From Terriglobia bacterium (GTDB lineage: Bacteria > Acidobacteriota > Terriglobia > Acidiferrales > UBA7541), in contig JAIQGC010000014.1 of NCBI GenBank assembly GCA_020072805.1, forward strand, positions 1 through 48,205: a DNA stretch of 48,205 bases, given 5' to 3'. The notes beneath the pieces were generated by a model. The model had not been told where the DNA came from. It worked only from the letters and a program-made list of their open reading frames with translations, and did not search any database. The position numbers and the translations under genes were made by a program. Positions 11,887 through 20,448 of this stretch are shown here, one piece after another. Positions within the stretch are counted from its first letter, which is position 1. Each line of letters begins with the position of its first letter.

Positions 11887-12543
11887 ATGGCCCATATCTC
11901 CTGCCGCGCCCTGCTCTTCGATCTCGATGGTGTGCTTATCGATTCCACTCCCGCCGTGGCCCGCGTCTGGGCCGCCTGGGCCGCCGAGCATGGATTCGAC
12001 CCCGATGACGTCGTCCGCCGCGCCCACGGCCGCCCCAGCCTCACCACCATCCGCGAACTCCTCCCCCACGCCGATCATTCCGCGGAAAACCGCGAAGTCG
12101 AGCGCCGCGAAATTGCCGACATTGGCGGCGTCGTCCCCCTTCCCGGCGCTCTCGCTCTTCTCAACGCCCTGCGCCACACCGAATGGGCCATCGTCACCTC
12201 CTGCACACGGCCCCTCGCCGAAGTCCGCATCCGCGCCGCCGGACTGCCTCTCCCGCAACACCTCGTCACCGCCAGCGACATCACCCACGGCAAGCCCCAT
12301 CCCGAGCCATTCCTCAAGGGCGCGACATCCCTCGGCCTTGCCCCCGCCGATTGCGTCGTCCTCGAAGACGCTCCCGCCGGCATCCGCGCCGGCAAAGCCG
12401 CCGGCTCTCGCGTCCTCGCCCTGCGCACCACCGCGCCCGACGCCGAACTCACCGCCGCCGGAGCCGATTGGCTCGTCGCCGACTGCTCCCACCTTGCTCT
12501 CGGAAAGCCCCCCGCTCCCGGCAGTCTCCTGCTTCAAATTTAA
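11887..12543 (+). CDS. HAD-superfamily sugar-phosphatase-like hydrolase
   Basis: A 218-residue HAD subfamily IA phosphatase. Motif I is FDLDGVLID with nucleophile D12 and D14, motif II is the VTS stretch, motif III includes the Lys of HGKPHPEPF, and motif IV is LEDAPAG. The cap is helical. It most resembles small sugar-phosphate phosphatases and beta-phosphoglucomutase-like enzymes; the substrate cannot be read from sequence. ATG 11887 is the natural start for the family; the frame extends upstream only through the lipoprotein gene in another phase. Confidence 0.85.
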   Translation: MAHISCRALLFDLDGVLIDSTPAVARVWAAWAAEHGFDPDDVVRRAHGRPSLTTIRELLPHADHSAENREVERREIADIGGVVPLPGALALLNALRHTEWAIVTSCTRPLAEVRIRAAGLPLPQHLVTASDITHGKPHPEPFLKGATSLGLAPADCVVLEDAPAGIRAGKAAGSRVLALRTTAPDAELTAAGADWLVADCSHLALGKPPAPGSLLLQI

Positions 12544-12694
12544 GTGAACTAAATTCCACCTGCATGCGTCTATGAGAGTGCGGCACGGCCCGGCTATGGT
12601 AGTCTCATGCCCGGTACGGCTGCGGGATTTTCCAGCTTCTGTGGGATGCAGCACTGAGTTCCAAAAACATTCACTCGAGTTCAGGAGAGATTGC

Positions 12695-14257
12695 ATGAAA
12701 AACAGTTCGTTCCGCTCCAGGGCCCTGTTCACGCTCGCGCTTTTCCTCATGGCGCTTCCCGGCGTCTCCTTCGCCCAGGAAAAAGACGCCAAAGACGCCA
12801 AGCCCGCCGAGGCTCCCGCCGCCGCCCCGGCCAAGGAAGAATCCTCCGTCACCGAGCACACCATCAAAATCGGCGGACAGACCATCCCCTACAAAGCCAC
12901 CGCCCAGACCATCCTCCTGAAGGATGACAAGGGCGAGCCCACCGCGCTGCTCTATTCCACTTCCTACACCCGCACCGACGTCAAGGATTTGAGCCAGCGC
13001 CCCATCGCTTTCCTCTTTAACGGCGGCCCCGGCTCAGCCTCGCTCTGGCTGCACATGGGCTCGCTCGGCCCCCGCCGGGTCATCACCGTCAATGCCGACA
13101 CCACTCCTCCGGCGCCCTACAAGCTCACCGATAATCCCGAGTGTCTGCTCGACAAGGCCGATCTCGTCTTCCTCGATCCCATCGGCACGGGCTTCAGCCG
13201 CGCCGCCGGCAAGGCCCAGGACAAGGACTTCTGGGGCGTCGACCAGGACGTCAAATCCATCGCCCAGTTCATCACCACCTACGTCAGCCGCAACAACCGC
13301 TGGAATTCGCCCAAATTCCTCATCGGCGAAAGCTACGGCACCTTCCGCTCCGCCGCTCTGGCCGCGCATCTCCAGGAACACGATAATCTCTATCTCAACG
13401 GCATCGTGCTCATCTCCAGCGTCCTCGACCTGGGCACTATCTCCTTCAACCCCGGCCAGGATTTGCCCTATGTCCTCTATCTCCCCAGCTACGCCGCCAC
13501 CGCCTGGTATCACAAGGTGCTCAAGGACCGCCCCGAAAATCTCGCCCTATTTCTCGACGAAGCCCGCCGGTTCGCTCAGGGCGAATACAGCATGGCCTTG
13601 ATCAAAGGCGCAAATCTCACCCCCGCGGAAAAATCCGCCGTCGCCGCCAAGCTCGCCCGCTTCACCGGCCTCAGCGAGGATTACCTGGTCAAAGCCGACT
13701 TGCGCGTCAATCTCCCTCAATTCATGAAGGAGCTGCAGCGCAGCCGCGGGCTCACCACGGGACGCCTGGATGCCCGCTTCTCCGGCCCCAGCTACGACCA
13801 GCTCGGCGAGTACGCCGAATACGATCCGCAGGAAAGCGCCATCAGCGGCGCCTTCGTCGCCACCTTCAACACCTACGTCCGCGAAGAACTCAAGTTCGGA
13901 ATGGACAAATCCTACAAGCCCGTTTCCGAAACCGCCAACCGCGCCTGGGACTGGAAGCACCAGGGTGGCGAGAACTTCGGCTTTCCCGGCGCTCCCAATA
14001 CCGAAGGCGATCTCATTCAGGCCATGATCACCAACCCGCGCCTGCAGATCGAAGTGGAAAACGGCATCTACGACCTGGCCACTCCCTTCTTCGGCACCGA
14101 ATTCACCATGGACCACCTCGGCCTCTCCCCCAAACTCCGCGCCAATATCCACCTGCAGTATTACGATGCCGGCCACATGATGTACATCCGCGAAGAAGAT
14201 CTCGCTAAGCTCAAGCGCAATGTGTCCGCGTTCATCGACTCCGCGTCAAAACAGTAA
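12695..14257 (+). CDS. Exported S10-family serine carboxypeptidase-like peptidase
   Basis: A 520-residue protein with a signal peptide (about residues 1-25, ending VSFAQ) and an alpha/beta-hydrolase body of the S10 family. The catalytic triad is visible: S213 in GESYG, D460 in YDLATPF, H494 in DAGHMMY. The oxyanion region is NGGPGSAS. AGGAGA lies upstream of the ATG at 12695. A Lys/Ala/Pro-rich linker follows the signal. Likely a periplasmic carboxypeptidase; specificity unknown. A strong terminator follows. Confidence 0.92.
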   Translation: MKNSSFRSRALFTLALFLMALPGVSFAQEKDAKDAKPAEAPAAAPAKEESSVTEHTIKIGGQTIPYKATAQTILLKDDKGEPTALLYSTSYTRTDVKDLSQRPIAFLFNGGPGSASLWLHMGSLGPRRVITVNADTTPPAPYKLTDNPECLLDKADLVFLDPIGTGFSRAAGKAQDKDFWGVDQDVKSIAQFITTYVSRNNRWNSPKFLIGESYGTFRSAALAAHLQEHDNLYLNGIVLISSVLDLGTISFNPGQDLPYVLYLPSYAATAWYHKVLKDRPENLALFLDEARRFAQGEYSMALIKGANLTPAEKSAVAAKLARFTGLSEDYLVKADLRVNLPQFMKELQRSRGLTTGRLDARFSGPSYDQLGEYAEYDPQESAISGAFVATFNTYVREELKFGMDKSYKPVSETANRAWDWKHQGGENFGFPGAPNTEGDLIQAMITNPRLQIEVENGIYDLATPFFGTEFTMDHLGLSPKLRANIHLQYYDAGHMMYIREEDLAKLKRNVSAFIDSASKQ

Positions 14258-14287
14258 CCGTCAAGCAAAATTCGTCAAGAACGCTTC

Positions 14288-14321
14288 CGGGCCGCGACTG
14301 TACTCGCGGCCCGCACTTTTT
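14288..14321 (+). terminator. Intrinsic terminator of the S10 peptidase gene
   Basis: A GC-rich 10-bp stem (CGGGCCGCGA with TCGCGGCCCG, 14288-14297 and 14304-14313), a 6-nt loop and a T-tract from 14317. It lies 31 nt after the stop codon. Confidence 0.85.
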
Positions 14322-14354
14322 CCTCTCACTTTTTTTAAATTTTCTGATTTCCCG

Positions 14355-14370
14355 CCTAGTACTTTCGTTT
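14355..14370 (+). promoter_or_regulatory. Candidate operator upstream of pilT
   Basis: CCTAGTACTTTCGTTT shares GTACTTTCGTT with the motif upstream of the HD-GYP operon. It lies about 160 bp before the pilT ATG, behind the preceding terminator. Confidence 0.35.
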
Positions 14371-14531
14371 GTGAACCATATCAGCACATTCTTTTCTCTT
14401 CGTCGCTCTCCAAGCGTTCCAATTCCGTAGACTAAAGATTCCCTTCCAGTGTGGGCCCCCCGCCTCTCTGGAACATGACAGGCCGAGTTTCGCTTTATAC
14501 CTCCGGCTACGCCGGATTCTCAGAGGAGTGT

Positions 14532-15782
14532 ATGACCACGCAAGCACAGTCCGGTCCCCCAGCCCCGTCCCAGCAGCAGGCCCCCGCGGCGCCCGTGCAG
14601 GGAATTCCCATGCCTCAGCTCGTCACCGCCATGCTCAAGGCCAAGGCCGGCGTCAGCGACCTCATCTTTTCCCCCGGCCGCGCACCGCAGGTGGAATCCG
14701 ACGGCGAACTGGTCGAGCTGAAATTCAAGGGCCTGGAAATGCTTCTTCCTGCTCATACCGAGATGATTGCCAAGGAGCTCATCGGCAGCGCCCAGCACCC
14801 CGCGCACAAACTGGAAACCGACGGCTCCGCGGACCTCTCCTATGCCGTCTCCGGCCTGGGCCGTTTCCGCGTGAACATTTTTCGCCAGCGCGGCAGCCTG
14901 GCCATCGTCATGCGCGTCATCCCCAATGACATTCCCTCCTTCGACCAGTTAGGCCTTCCCCCGGTCGTCGGCGAAATCGGTGATCTGCGCAACGGCATCG
15001 CCCTGGTCACCGGCCCCACCGGCTCCGGCAAGTCCTCCACACTCGCCGCCGTCATCGACAAGATGAACCGGGAGCGCGCCATCCACATTCTCACCATCGA
15101 GGACCCCATCGAATTTCTGCACCGCCACAAAAAATCCACCGTGCACCAGCGCGAGCTGCACAGCGACAGTCCCACTTTCGCCCTGGCTCTGCGCGCCGCT
15201 CTGCGCCAGGCCCCCAAGGTCATTCTGGTCGGCGAAATGCGCGACCGCGAAACCATCGAAATCGCTCTGGAAGCCTCGGAAACCGGCCACCTGGTCCTCT
15301 CCACTCTCCATACCGTGGACGCGTCGAAAACCATCGAGCGCATCGTCGGCACTTTCCCCTTGAGCGAACAGCACGGCATCCGCGTCCGTTTCTCCAAGTC
15401 CTTCCGCTTCATCGTTTCCCAGCGCCTGCTTCCCCGCAAGGGCGGCAAGGGCCGCGTGGCCGTACTGGAAATTCTCAAAGCCACCATGCGCACACGCGAA
15501 TACGTGGAAAAGGGTGAAGGCGAGGGCAAGAGCCTGCTCGATGCCATGCGCGACGGCTCCAACGACGGCATGCAGCATTTCGACGCCGAAATCGACCGCC
15601 TCATCCGCGCCGGCATCATCGACTACGAAACCGGGCTCACCTACGCCACCAACGCCGGCAATCTCCGCCTGGAACTTGCCGACTTCGCCGAAGAACAAGC
15701 CGCAGCCGAAAGACGCTCGCCGAACAAAACCGGCTCCTTCTCCGGCGACCCCAACGAAACTCAGGTCGAAATTATCCGGTAA
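14532..15782 (+). CDS. pilT: PilT-family twitching-motility ATPase
   Basis: A 416-residue hexameric secretion-type ATPase of the PilT/PilU group, which drives type IV pilus retraction. A disordered Q/P/A-rich N-terminus (about residues 1-25) precedes the core. Walker A is GPTGSGKSST at about 161-170. The Asp box (TIEDPIEF), the Walker B region (ILVGEMRD) and the His box (STLHTVDA) are all intact. The start is ATG 14532 with GAGGAG 4-5 nt upstream. No other pilus gene is adjacent. PilT versus PilU cannot be separated with certainty. Confidence 0.9.
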   Translation: MTTQAQSGPPAPSQQQAPAAPVQGIPMPQLVTAMLKAKAGVSDLIFSPGRAPQVESDGELVELKFKGLEMLLPAHTEMIAKELIGSAQHPAHKLETDGSADLSYAVSGLGRFRVNIFRQRGSLAIVMRVIPNDIPSFDQLGLPPVVGEIGDLRNGIALVTGPTGSGKSSTLAAVIDKMNRERAIHILTIEDPIEFLHRHKKSTVHQRELHSDSPTFALALRAALRQAPKVILVGEMRDRETIEIALEASETGHLVLSTLHTVDASKTIERIVGTFPLSEQHGIRVRFSKSFRFIVSQRLLPRKGGKGRVAVLEILKATMRTREYVEKGEGEGKSLLDAMRDGSNDGMQHFDAEIDRLIRAGIIDYETGLTYATNAGNLRLELADFAEEQAAAERRSPNKTGSFSGDPNETQVEIIR

Positions 15783-15908
15783 AGGTTTTTCTTTTTTCCC
15801 CACCACCTGGTGGACTTCCGCCGTTCTGCGGGAGAAGATGATCCACGCGGCGGATGAAACTTTCCTGTGCTTTGCCTGTAGTCTCCGCCTGCTTCGGGGT
15901 GATTTTCC

Positions 15909-17588
15909 TTGAACCACTGGGACTGGGTACTGTTCGCGGCTCTCCTTACCCTCGCCTGGCTCTTTCCTCGCGCCGGCGACCCCTTCTTCCGCTCCATCGA
16001 ATCTTTCTTTTCCCGCCTCGCCGCCAAACCTTTCGCCTCCATTGCCTTGCTCTTTTTTGGCGCCATCCTTTTCCGCCTTGCTCTCCTTCCCCTCATCCCC
16101 GTTCCTGTCCCCGGCGTCCACGATGAATTCAGCTACCTCCTCGCGGCGGACACCTTCGCCCACGGCCGCCTCACCAATCCCCCCCATCCCATGTGGCTTA
16201 GTTTCGAAACCTTCCACATCAACATGCTGCCTACTTACTCTTCCATGTTCCCGCCCGCACAGGGCATGGTTCTCGCTCTCGGCCAGCTTCTCGGCCATCC
16301 CTGGATCGGAGTTCTTCTCAGTTGCGCCGCCATGTGCGCCGCCATCACCTGGATGCTGCAAGCCTGGCTGCCCCCGCGCTGGGCTCTTCTGGGCGGCCTC
16401 ATCGCCTTGCTCAAGCTGGCCGTTGTCAGCTACTGGATGAACAGCTACTTTGGCGGCGCCGTCACCGCTCTCGGCGGCGCGCTGGTTCTCGGCGCGCTCC
16501 CGCGCATCTTCCGCTCCTACGAAACCCGCCACGCTCTTCTGCTCGCTCTCGGCCTGGCCATCCTGGCCAACAGCCGCCCCTTCGAAGGTCTCGCGCTCAG
16601 TCTTCCCGTGGCCGGCGCTTTCCTCTGGTGGCTCGCTCGCAGCCCTTCACCCTCTTTCTCCATCAAGCTCCGCCGCGTGTTCCTCCCGCTGGCCTCCCTG
16701 CTTATCCTCACCGCCGGCTTCATCGCTTATTACAACTGGCGCCTCACCGGCGACCCTTTCCTTATGCCGCACGCCTTAAACCGCCGCGCGCACCCCTTCA
16801 CGGTCTTCCTCTGGCAGCCGATTCGCACACACTCTCTCTACAACAATGCGCAGTTCGACGATTTCTACAATGGGTGGGTGCTGAAAACCGGTTTCCAGGG
16901 AACCTGGGCAGACTTCAAACGCATCCAGCGGGACAAGTATTCCACCTATTCGGATGTCTACCTGTGGAAGGGCTCCCTCCTTCTTTTTCTTTTTCTGCCG
17001 CCGCTTTTCACCAGCCGGCGCTGGCGCTTCCTCCTTCTGGTTCTAGCCTCCTGTTCCGTCTCTCTCCTGGTCGTCGGCTGGTCCCTGCCGCACTATGCCG
17101 CCCCGGCCATCTGCGCGTTCTACGCTCTGCTCATCCAATGTCTGCGCCACCTGCGCGCCTGGCGCTTCGCCGGCCGTCCTCTGGGCTTGCCCCTTTCCCG
17201 CGTCCTCTTCCTCCTGCTGCTCTTTACGGTCGCTTCCGACCTCCGCTTGCGTTTCACCGACCCCCTCGCCTGGCGATGGAACGGCGACATTGGCTTTGCC
17301 CGGCGCGCCGCCGTTGCCGCCGAGTTCCAACGCTTGCCCGGAAAACACCTCGTCATCGTGCGCTATTCACCCGCGCACATCGTCGGCCAGGAATGGGTCT
17401 ATAACTCCGCCGACATCGACTCTTCCAAAGTCGTCTGGGCCCGCGAACTGGACGCCGCCCAAAATCGTAAACTCCTCGCCTATTTCCATGACCGCCAAGC
17501 CTGGCTTCTGCAGCCCGATGACCATCCCGGCGAGCGCATCCCTTACGCCCCGCCAAAAAATTCAGACCCGCCCGTCCCGCATCCCTGA
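15909..17588 (+). CDS. Polytopic membrane glycosyltransferase-like protein, paralog A
   Basis: A 559-residue membrane protein with about 10-12 hydrophobic segments. An HDEF motif follows the first TM region, in the position of the catalytic acidic pair of GT39/ArnT-like (GT-C fold) enzymes, and a soluble C-terminal domain ends the protein (about residues 470-559, with WVYNSADID and FHDRQAW). The start is a TTG at 15909 behind GGGGTGA. It is strikingly similar over its whole length to the protein at 20449-22122. The inferred role is transfer of sugars from a lipid carrier to an envelope glycan; the substrate is unknown. Confidence 0.7.
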   Translation: MNHWDWVLFAALLTLAWLFPRAGDPFFRSIESFFSRLAAKPFASIALLFFGAILFRLALLPLIPVPVPGVHDEFSYLLAADTFAHGRLTNPPHPMWLSFETFHINMLPTYSSMFPPAQGMVLALGQLLGHPWIGVLLSCAAMCAAITWMLQAWLPPRWALLGGLIALLKLAVVSYWMNSYFGGAVTALGGALVLGALPRIFRSYETRHALLLALGLAILANSRPFEGLALSLPVAGAFLWWLARSPSPSFSIKLRRVFLPLASLLILTAGFIAYYNWRLTGDPFLMPHALNRRAHPFTVFLWQPIRTHSLYNNAQFDDFYNGWVLKTGFQGTWADFKRIQRDKYSTYSDVYLWKGSLLLFLFLPPLFTSRRWRFLLLVLASCSVSLLVVGWSLPHYAAPAICAFYALLIQCLRHLRAWRFAGRPLGLPLSRVLFLLLLFTVASDLRLRFTDPLAWRWNGDIGFARRAAVAAEFQRLPGKHLVIVRYSPAHIVGQEWVYNSADIDSSKVVWARELDAAQNRKLLAYFHDRQAWLLQPDDHPGERIPYAPPKNSDPPVPHP

Positions 17589-17617
17589 GCGTCCTCCGCG
17601 AAGCCGTCCGGAATCTG

Positions 17618-18223
17618 TCACGCCCCCTTCCCCCGGCACTTGCAATAGACCATGTTCCACAGCGTAATCCCCAGCACCCCCAGTGGATAGGGCTCGAATT
17701 TCTCGATCTCCAGATGGGCCGCAAACAGCGCGCGCCATTCCTCCAGCGGCCGCGGATATTTTCCCCGGTCGCACCGCGCCAGTCCCTGCGCGATGGACCA
17801 ATCCCCCGGCAGCACCAGTTCCAGGATATGGATGCTCCCTCCGGGCGCCAGTTGTCTGCTCAGGCTCTGCAATATTTTTTCCACGTTGGGCGTGTCAATG
17901 TGGTGCAGAAAACTGTTCACCAGAATAAAATCATATCCTTGCTTCTCCGCATCCTCATACTTCGTCACGTCCGCCGCCAGAAACTTCCTTCCGTATTTCT
18001 TCTTGGCGTGCTCGATGTACCCCGGATTGATATCCAGTCCCAGGTAGTCCGCATGCGCGAACAGATGCGCGTTCGTCCCCGGCCCGCAGCCCACGTCCAG
18101 CACGCGCCGCGCCTTCTCGATCTCCCCTCCGGCCGTCAGCGGCGCCATCTTCGCCGCCGCAAAGGGCGCTTGCCACAGGCTGTAAACGATCCTTCGCTCC
18201 ATCAAATAATCCCGTAGATTCAT
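17618..18223 (-). CDS. Class I SAM-dependent methyltransferase
   Basis: A 201-residue Rossmann methyltransferase. SAM motif I is LDVGCGPGTN, the acidic residue is in GLDINPG, and the later motif is FILVNSFLHH. The ATG at 18223 overlaps the stop of the upstream gene as ATGA, with GGAGAG just before it, so the pair is translationally coupled. An in-frame GTG at 18232 is the alternative start. Its coupling to a glycosyltransferase-like membrane protein suggests methylation of a sugar or lipid-linked intermediate; that is inference. Confidence 0.85.
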   Translation of the reverse strand: MNLRDYLMERRIVYSLWQAPFAAAKMAPLTAGGEIEKARRVLDVGCGPGTNAHLFAHADYLGLDINPGYIEHAKKKYGRKFLAADVTKYEDAEKQGYDFILVNSFLHHIDTPNVEKILQSLSRQLAPGGSIHILELVLPGDWSIAQGLARCDRGKYPRPLEEWRALFAAHLEIEKFEPYPLGVLGITLWNMVYCKCRGKGA

Positions 18224-20121
18224 TCTCTCCACCGTATCTCGAATTTTCCCACTCGCCTGCTCTGCGGAAACCGTTTCTCCGCTTCTCTTTGCAGCACCTC
18301 CCCAAGGTAAGGGGAAAAACCCGGCTTGCCGTTGATCACCACCACTTTGATCGTCCCCTCCTCCAGCAGGCGCTCCGTGCTCTCCTGATACTCCTTCACA
18401 TCCTCGAACATCTCGAAGAGATCCCGGCGGGGATTCTCGAAGCCCCCCAGAAAATACACCTCGGGGCTGTCCGGACCGGCCAGAACTTCCTTCTCCTCGC
18501 CGTGCTCCTGCATCACGTTAATCAGTTCCTCGTAGACTTCGGCGTCCGCCTCCGAAACTTTCAACCCGCCCCCGCGCGGCAACTCCAGACGCGCGATCTG
18601 AGCATCCGCCTCGTACTTCCGCCCCATATGGAAGAGATCCCCCGGCCGGACCACCAGAACGGCGAATAGCGTGACGAAAATTCCCGCCGACGCCAGCACC
18701 AACCGCGGCGGCCGCGCCAACGCCGCCAGAACCGCCCCGGCTCCCAGCGCCGCCAGCGGCGCCACATAGCAGAAATACACCGGCGCCGCAAAGGGCACCT
18801 CCACCAAACTGCACAGCGCTCCCAGGCTCAGCAGAATCATCATGCGCTGCTGCTGTTCCTCCCCCGCAAGCCCTCTCACTCTCCCCAAATGCCACAACAC
18901 CCCGGCTCCCGCCAGCGTGACCACGGGAATGCTGCCGCGCACCGCATGCCAGACCAGTGCGTACACCGCCTCCTTGGAAAATGACATCCACAGAAGATAC
19001 CCCCAGCCCAGCAGCGCCATTCCGCTCACCGCCAGGCGCCAGCGCCCGCTTACTCGATACCCCAGCGCCAACAGCCCCGCAAACGCCAGCGCCGGCAGCA
19101 GCATGCCCGCTTCCGGCGGGCGCATGAATGCTCCCATCAGCCGTTTGGCCGGAAGCAGGAATACCCCGCTGAAAAACGCCCCCAGCGCATGCGCCCGGAA
19201 GTAGGGGATCAAAAACAGCGCAACCGGAACCAGCACTCCGCCAAGAAACGGCCCCGTCATCCTCCGCAGCGCGGCGAAGCGCTCCCGGCTGCCGGCTCGG
19301 GGACATTTTCCCCAGCTCAACTCCCGCGCCACCAGCAACCACGACAGCGCCCCCGCCGGCAGCACTTCATAAACCAGTTCCGCCGCGCCCATCCGCACGT
19401 GCACCAGCGCCACCACCAGAACCACAAATCCCGCCAGCGCCGCCACTACGAATCCCGAATACCCCGAAGACGATTTTCCTTCCCCCTCGCTTCTCGCCCC
19501 GTTTTCGCTCTGCTCCCGGTACACCAAAAACAGCAGGACTCCCGCCACATAATACAGCGCCACATTTTTGATCAGGAACGACATCCCCCCGCACAGCCCC
19601 GCGACAAACAGCCACCCCCACCACGGCTTTTTCACAAAGCGAAACAGTGCCGCCGCACCAAACGTCGCGAAAAACAGGTTGTACCACGACGGCAGCCCCG
19701 CCGGGTACAGCGGCACGCTCCACGCCGCCGCCAGCAGCGTCACTCCCCCTGCGGCCACGTCCCCCATGCACTCCCGCGCCAGAAAAAATACCACCGGCAC
19801 CCACGCCAGAAAAAAAAGAAATAGCACGATTCGCAACGAACCCAGGTTGATCCCGCAAATCCGGAACGACAGCGCGTTCAGATAGCTCAGTCCGCCCGTG
19901 TAGATTTCCACATAGTCCCGGTGCGGCATCTGTCCCTGAAAAACCCGCTCCGCGCTCTGCGCCAGCGCCCCTTCGTCGTGCGGAACCCATCCCCGCATCA
20001 GGTTCGCTCCCAGGTACGCGCCGCAAACCGCCCACACACACAGCAGCACAATGGCTGTCCGCCAGCGGGGGAATCCTTTCGCTGCTCCCCTCTCCTCCGG
20101 ACTGCACGCGTCCTTGGTCAT
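18220..20121 (-). CDS. Large polytopic glycosyltransferase-like membrane protein
   Basis: A 633-residue membrane protein with about 12 TM segments and a soluble C-terminal tail of about 110 residues. A PHDEG motif in the first periplasmic loop and a following YVEIYTG match the general layout of GT39/ArnT-like mannosyltransferases. The chosen start is ATG 20121; an ATG at 20145 and an open frame to 20274 are alternatives. It is translationally coupled to the methyltransferase. It is not a close relative of the two flanking paralogs despite similar topology. Confidence 0.65.
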   Translation of the reverse strand: MTKDACSPEERGAAKGFPRWRTAIVLLCVWAVCGAYLGANLMRGWVPHDEGALAQSAERVFQGQMPHRDYVEIYTGGLSYLNALSFRICGINLGSLRIVLFLFFLAWVPVVFFLARECMGDVAAGGVTLLAAAWSVPLYPAGLPSWYNLFFATFGAAALFRFVKKPWWGWLFVAGLCGGMSFLIKNVALYYVAGVLLFLVYREQSENGARSEGEGKSSSGYSGFVVAALAGFVVLVVALVHVRMGAAELVYEVLPAGALSWLLVARELSWGKCPRAGSRERFAALRRMTGPFLGGVLVPVALFLIPYFRAHALGAFFSGVFLLPAKRLMGAFMRPPEAGMLLPALAFAGLLALGYRVSGRWRLAVSGMALLGWGYLLWMSFSKEAVYALVWHAVRGSIPVVTLAGAGVLWHLGRVRGLAGEEQQQRMMILLSLGALCSLVEVPFAAPVYFCYVAPLAALGAGAVLAALARPPRLVLASAGIFVTLFAVLVVRPGDLFHMGRKYEADAQIARLELPRGGGLKVSEADAEVYEELINVMQEHGEEKEVLAGPDSPEVYFLGGFENPRRDLFEMFEDVKEYQESTERLLEEGTIKVVVINGKPGFSPYLGEVLQREAEKRFPQSRRVGKFEIRWRE

Positions 20122-20448
20122 TGCTTGGACCTGGTCTCTCCTCATTTCCGTCCGATTGATTGCATCACGCCCGCGCCGCAATGGAAAGCCCCGGTCCTCC
20201 CGCCGTGCTCTTGACGTGAATCGCCCGCGCGCGGAATCTCTCCCGCGAATCGGGCCCTCACTTCCGTCTTGCAAATTTCTCCCCGGCTGCTAGCATGATT
20301 CCAGTTTTCAGCGGCGTGCTGAGGATTCATCTTATAACGGCATCCGTTCTCTGACGACAAGGTTCCCGAAGCGCTTCCATTGTAAGTCCCGGCAAATGGT
20401 GCGCCCGGGATTCTTCCCCTGTCCTCGTCCTGACAGCCGTCAGAGTTG
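20122..20448. other. Divergent intergenic region
   Basis: About 330 bases between divergent membrane-protein genes. The right half (20290-20400) is relatively AT-rich and should hold a promoter for the plus-strand gene. No RNA gene, repeat or operator stands out. Confidence 0.4.

Noticed and set aside
14949-16532. A 527-codon minus-strand frame opposite pilT and the glycosyltransferase-like gene
   Set aside because: Low-complexity antisense shadow; both plus-strand genes have clear family motifs.
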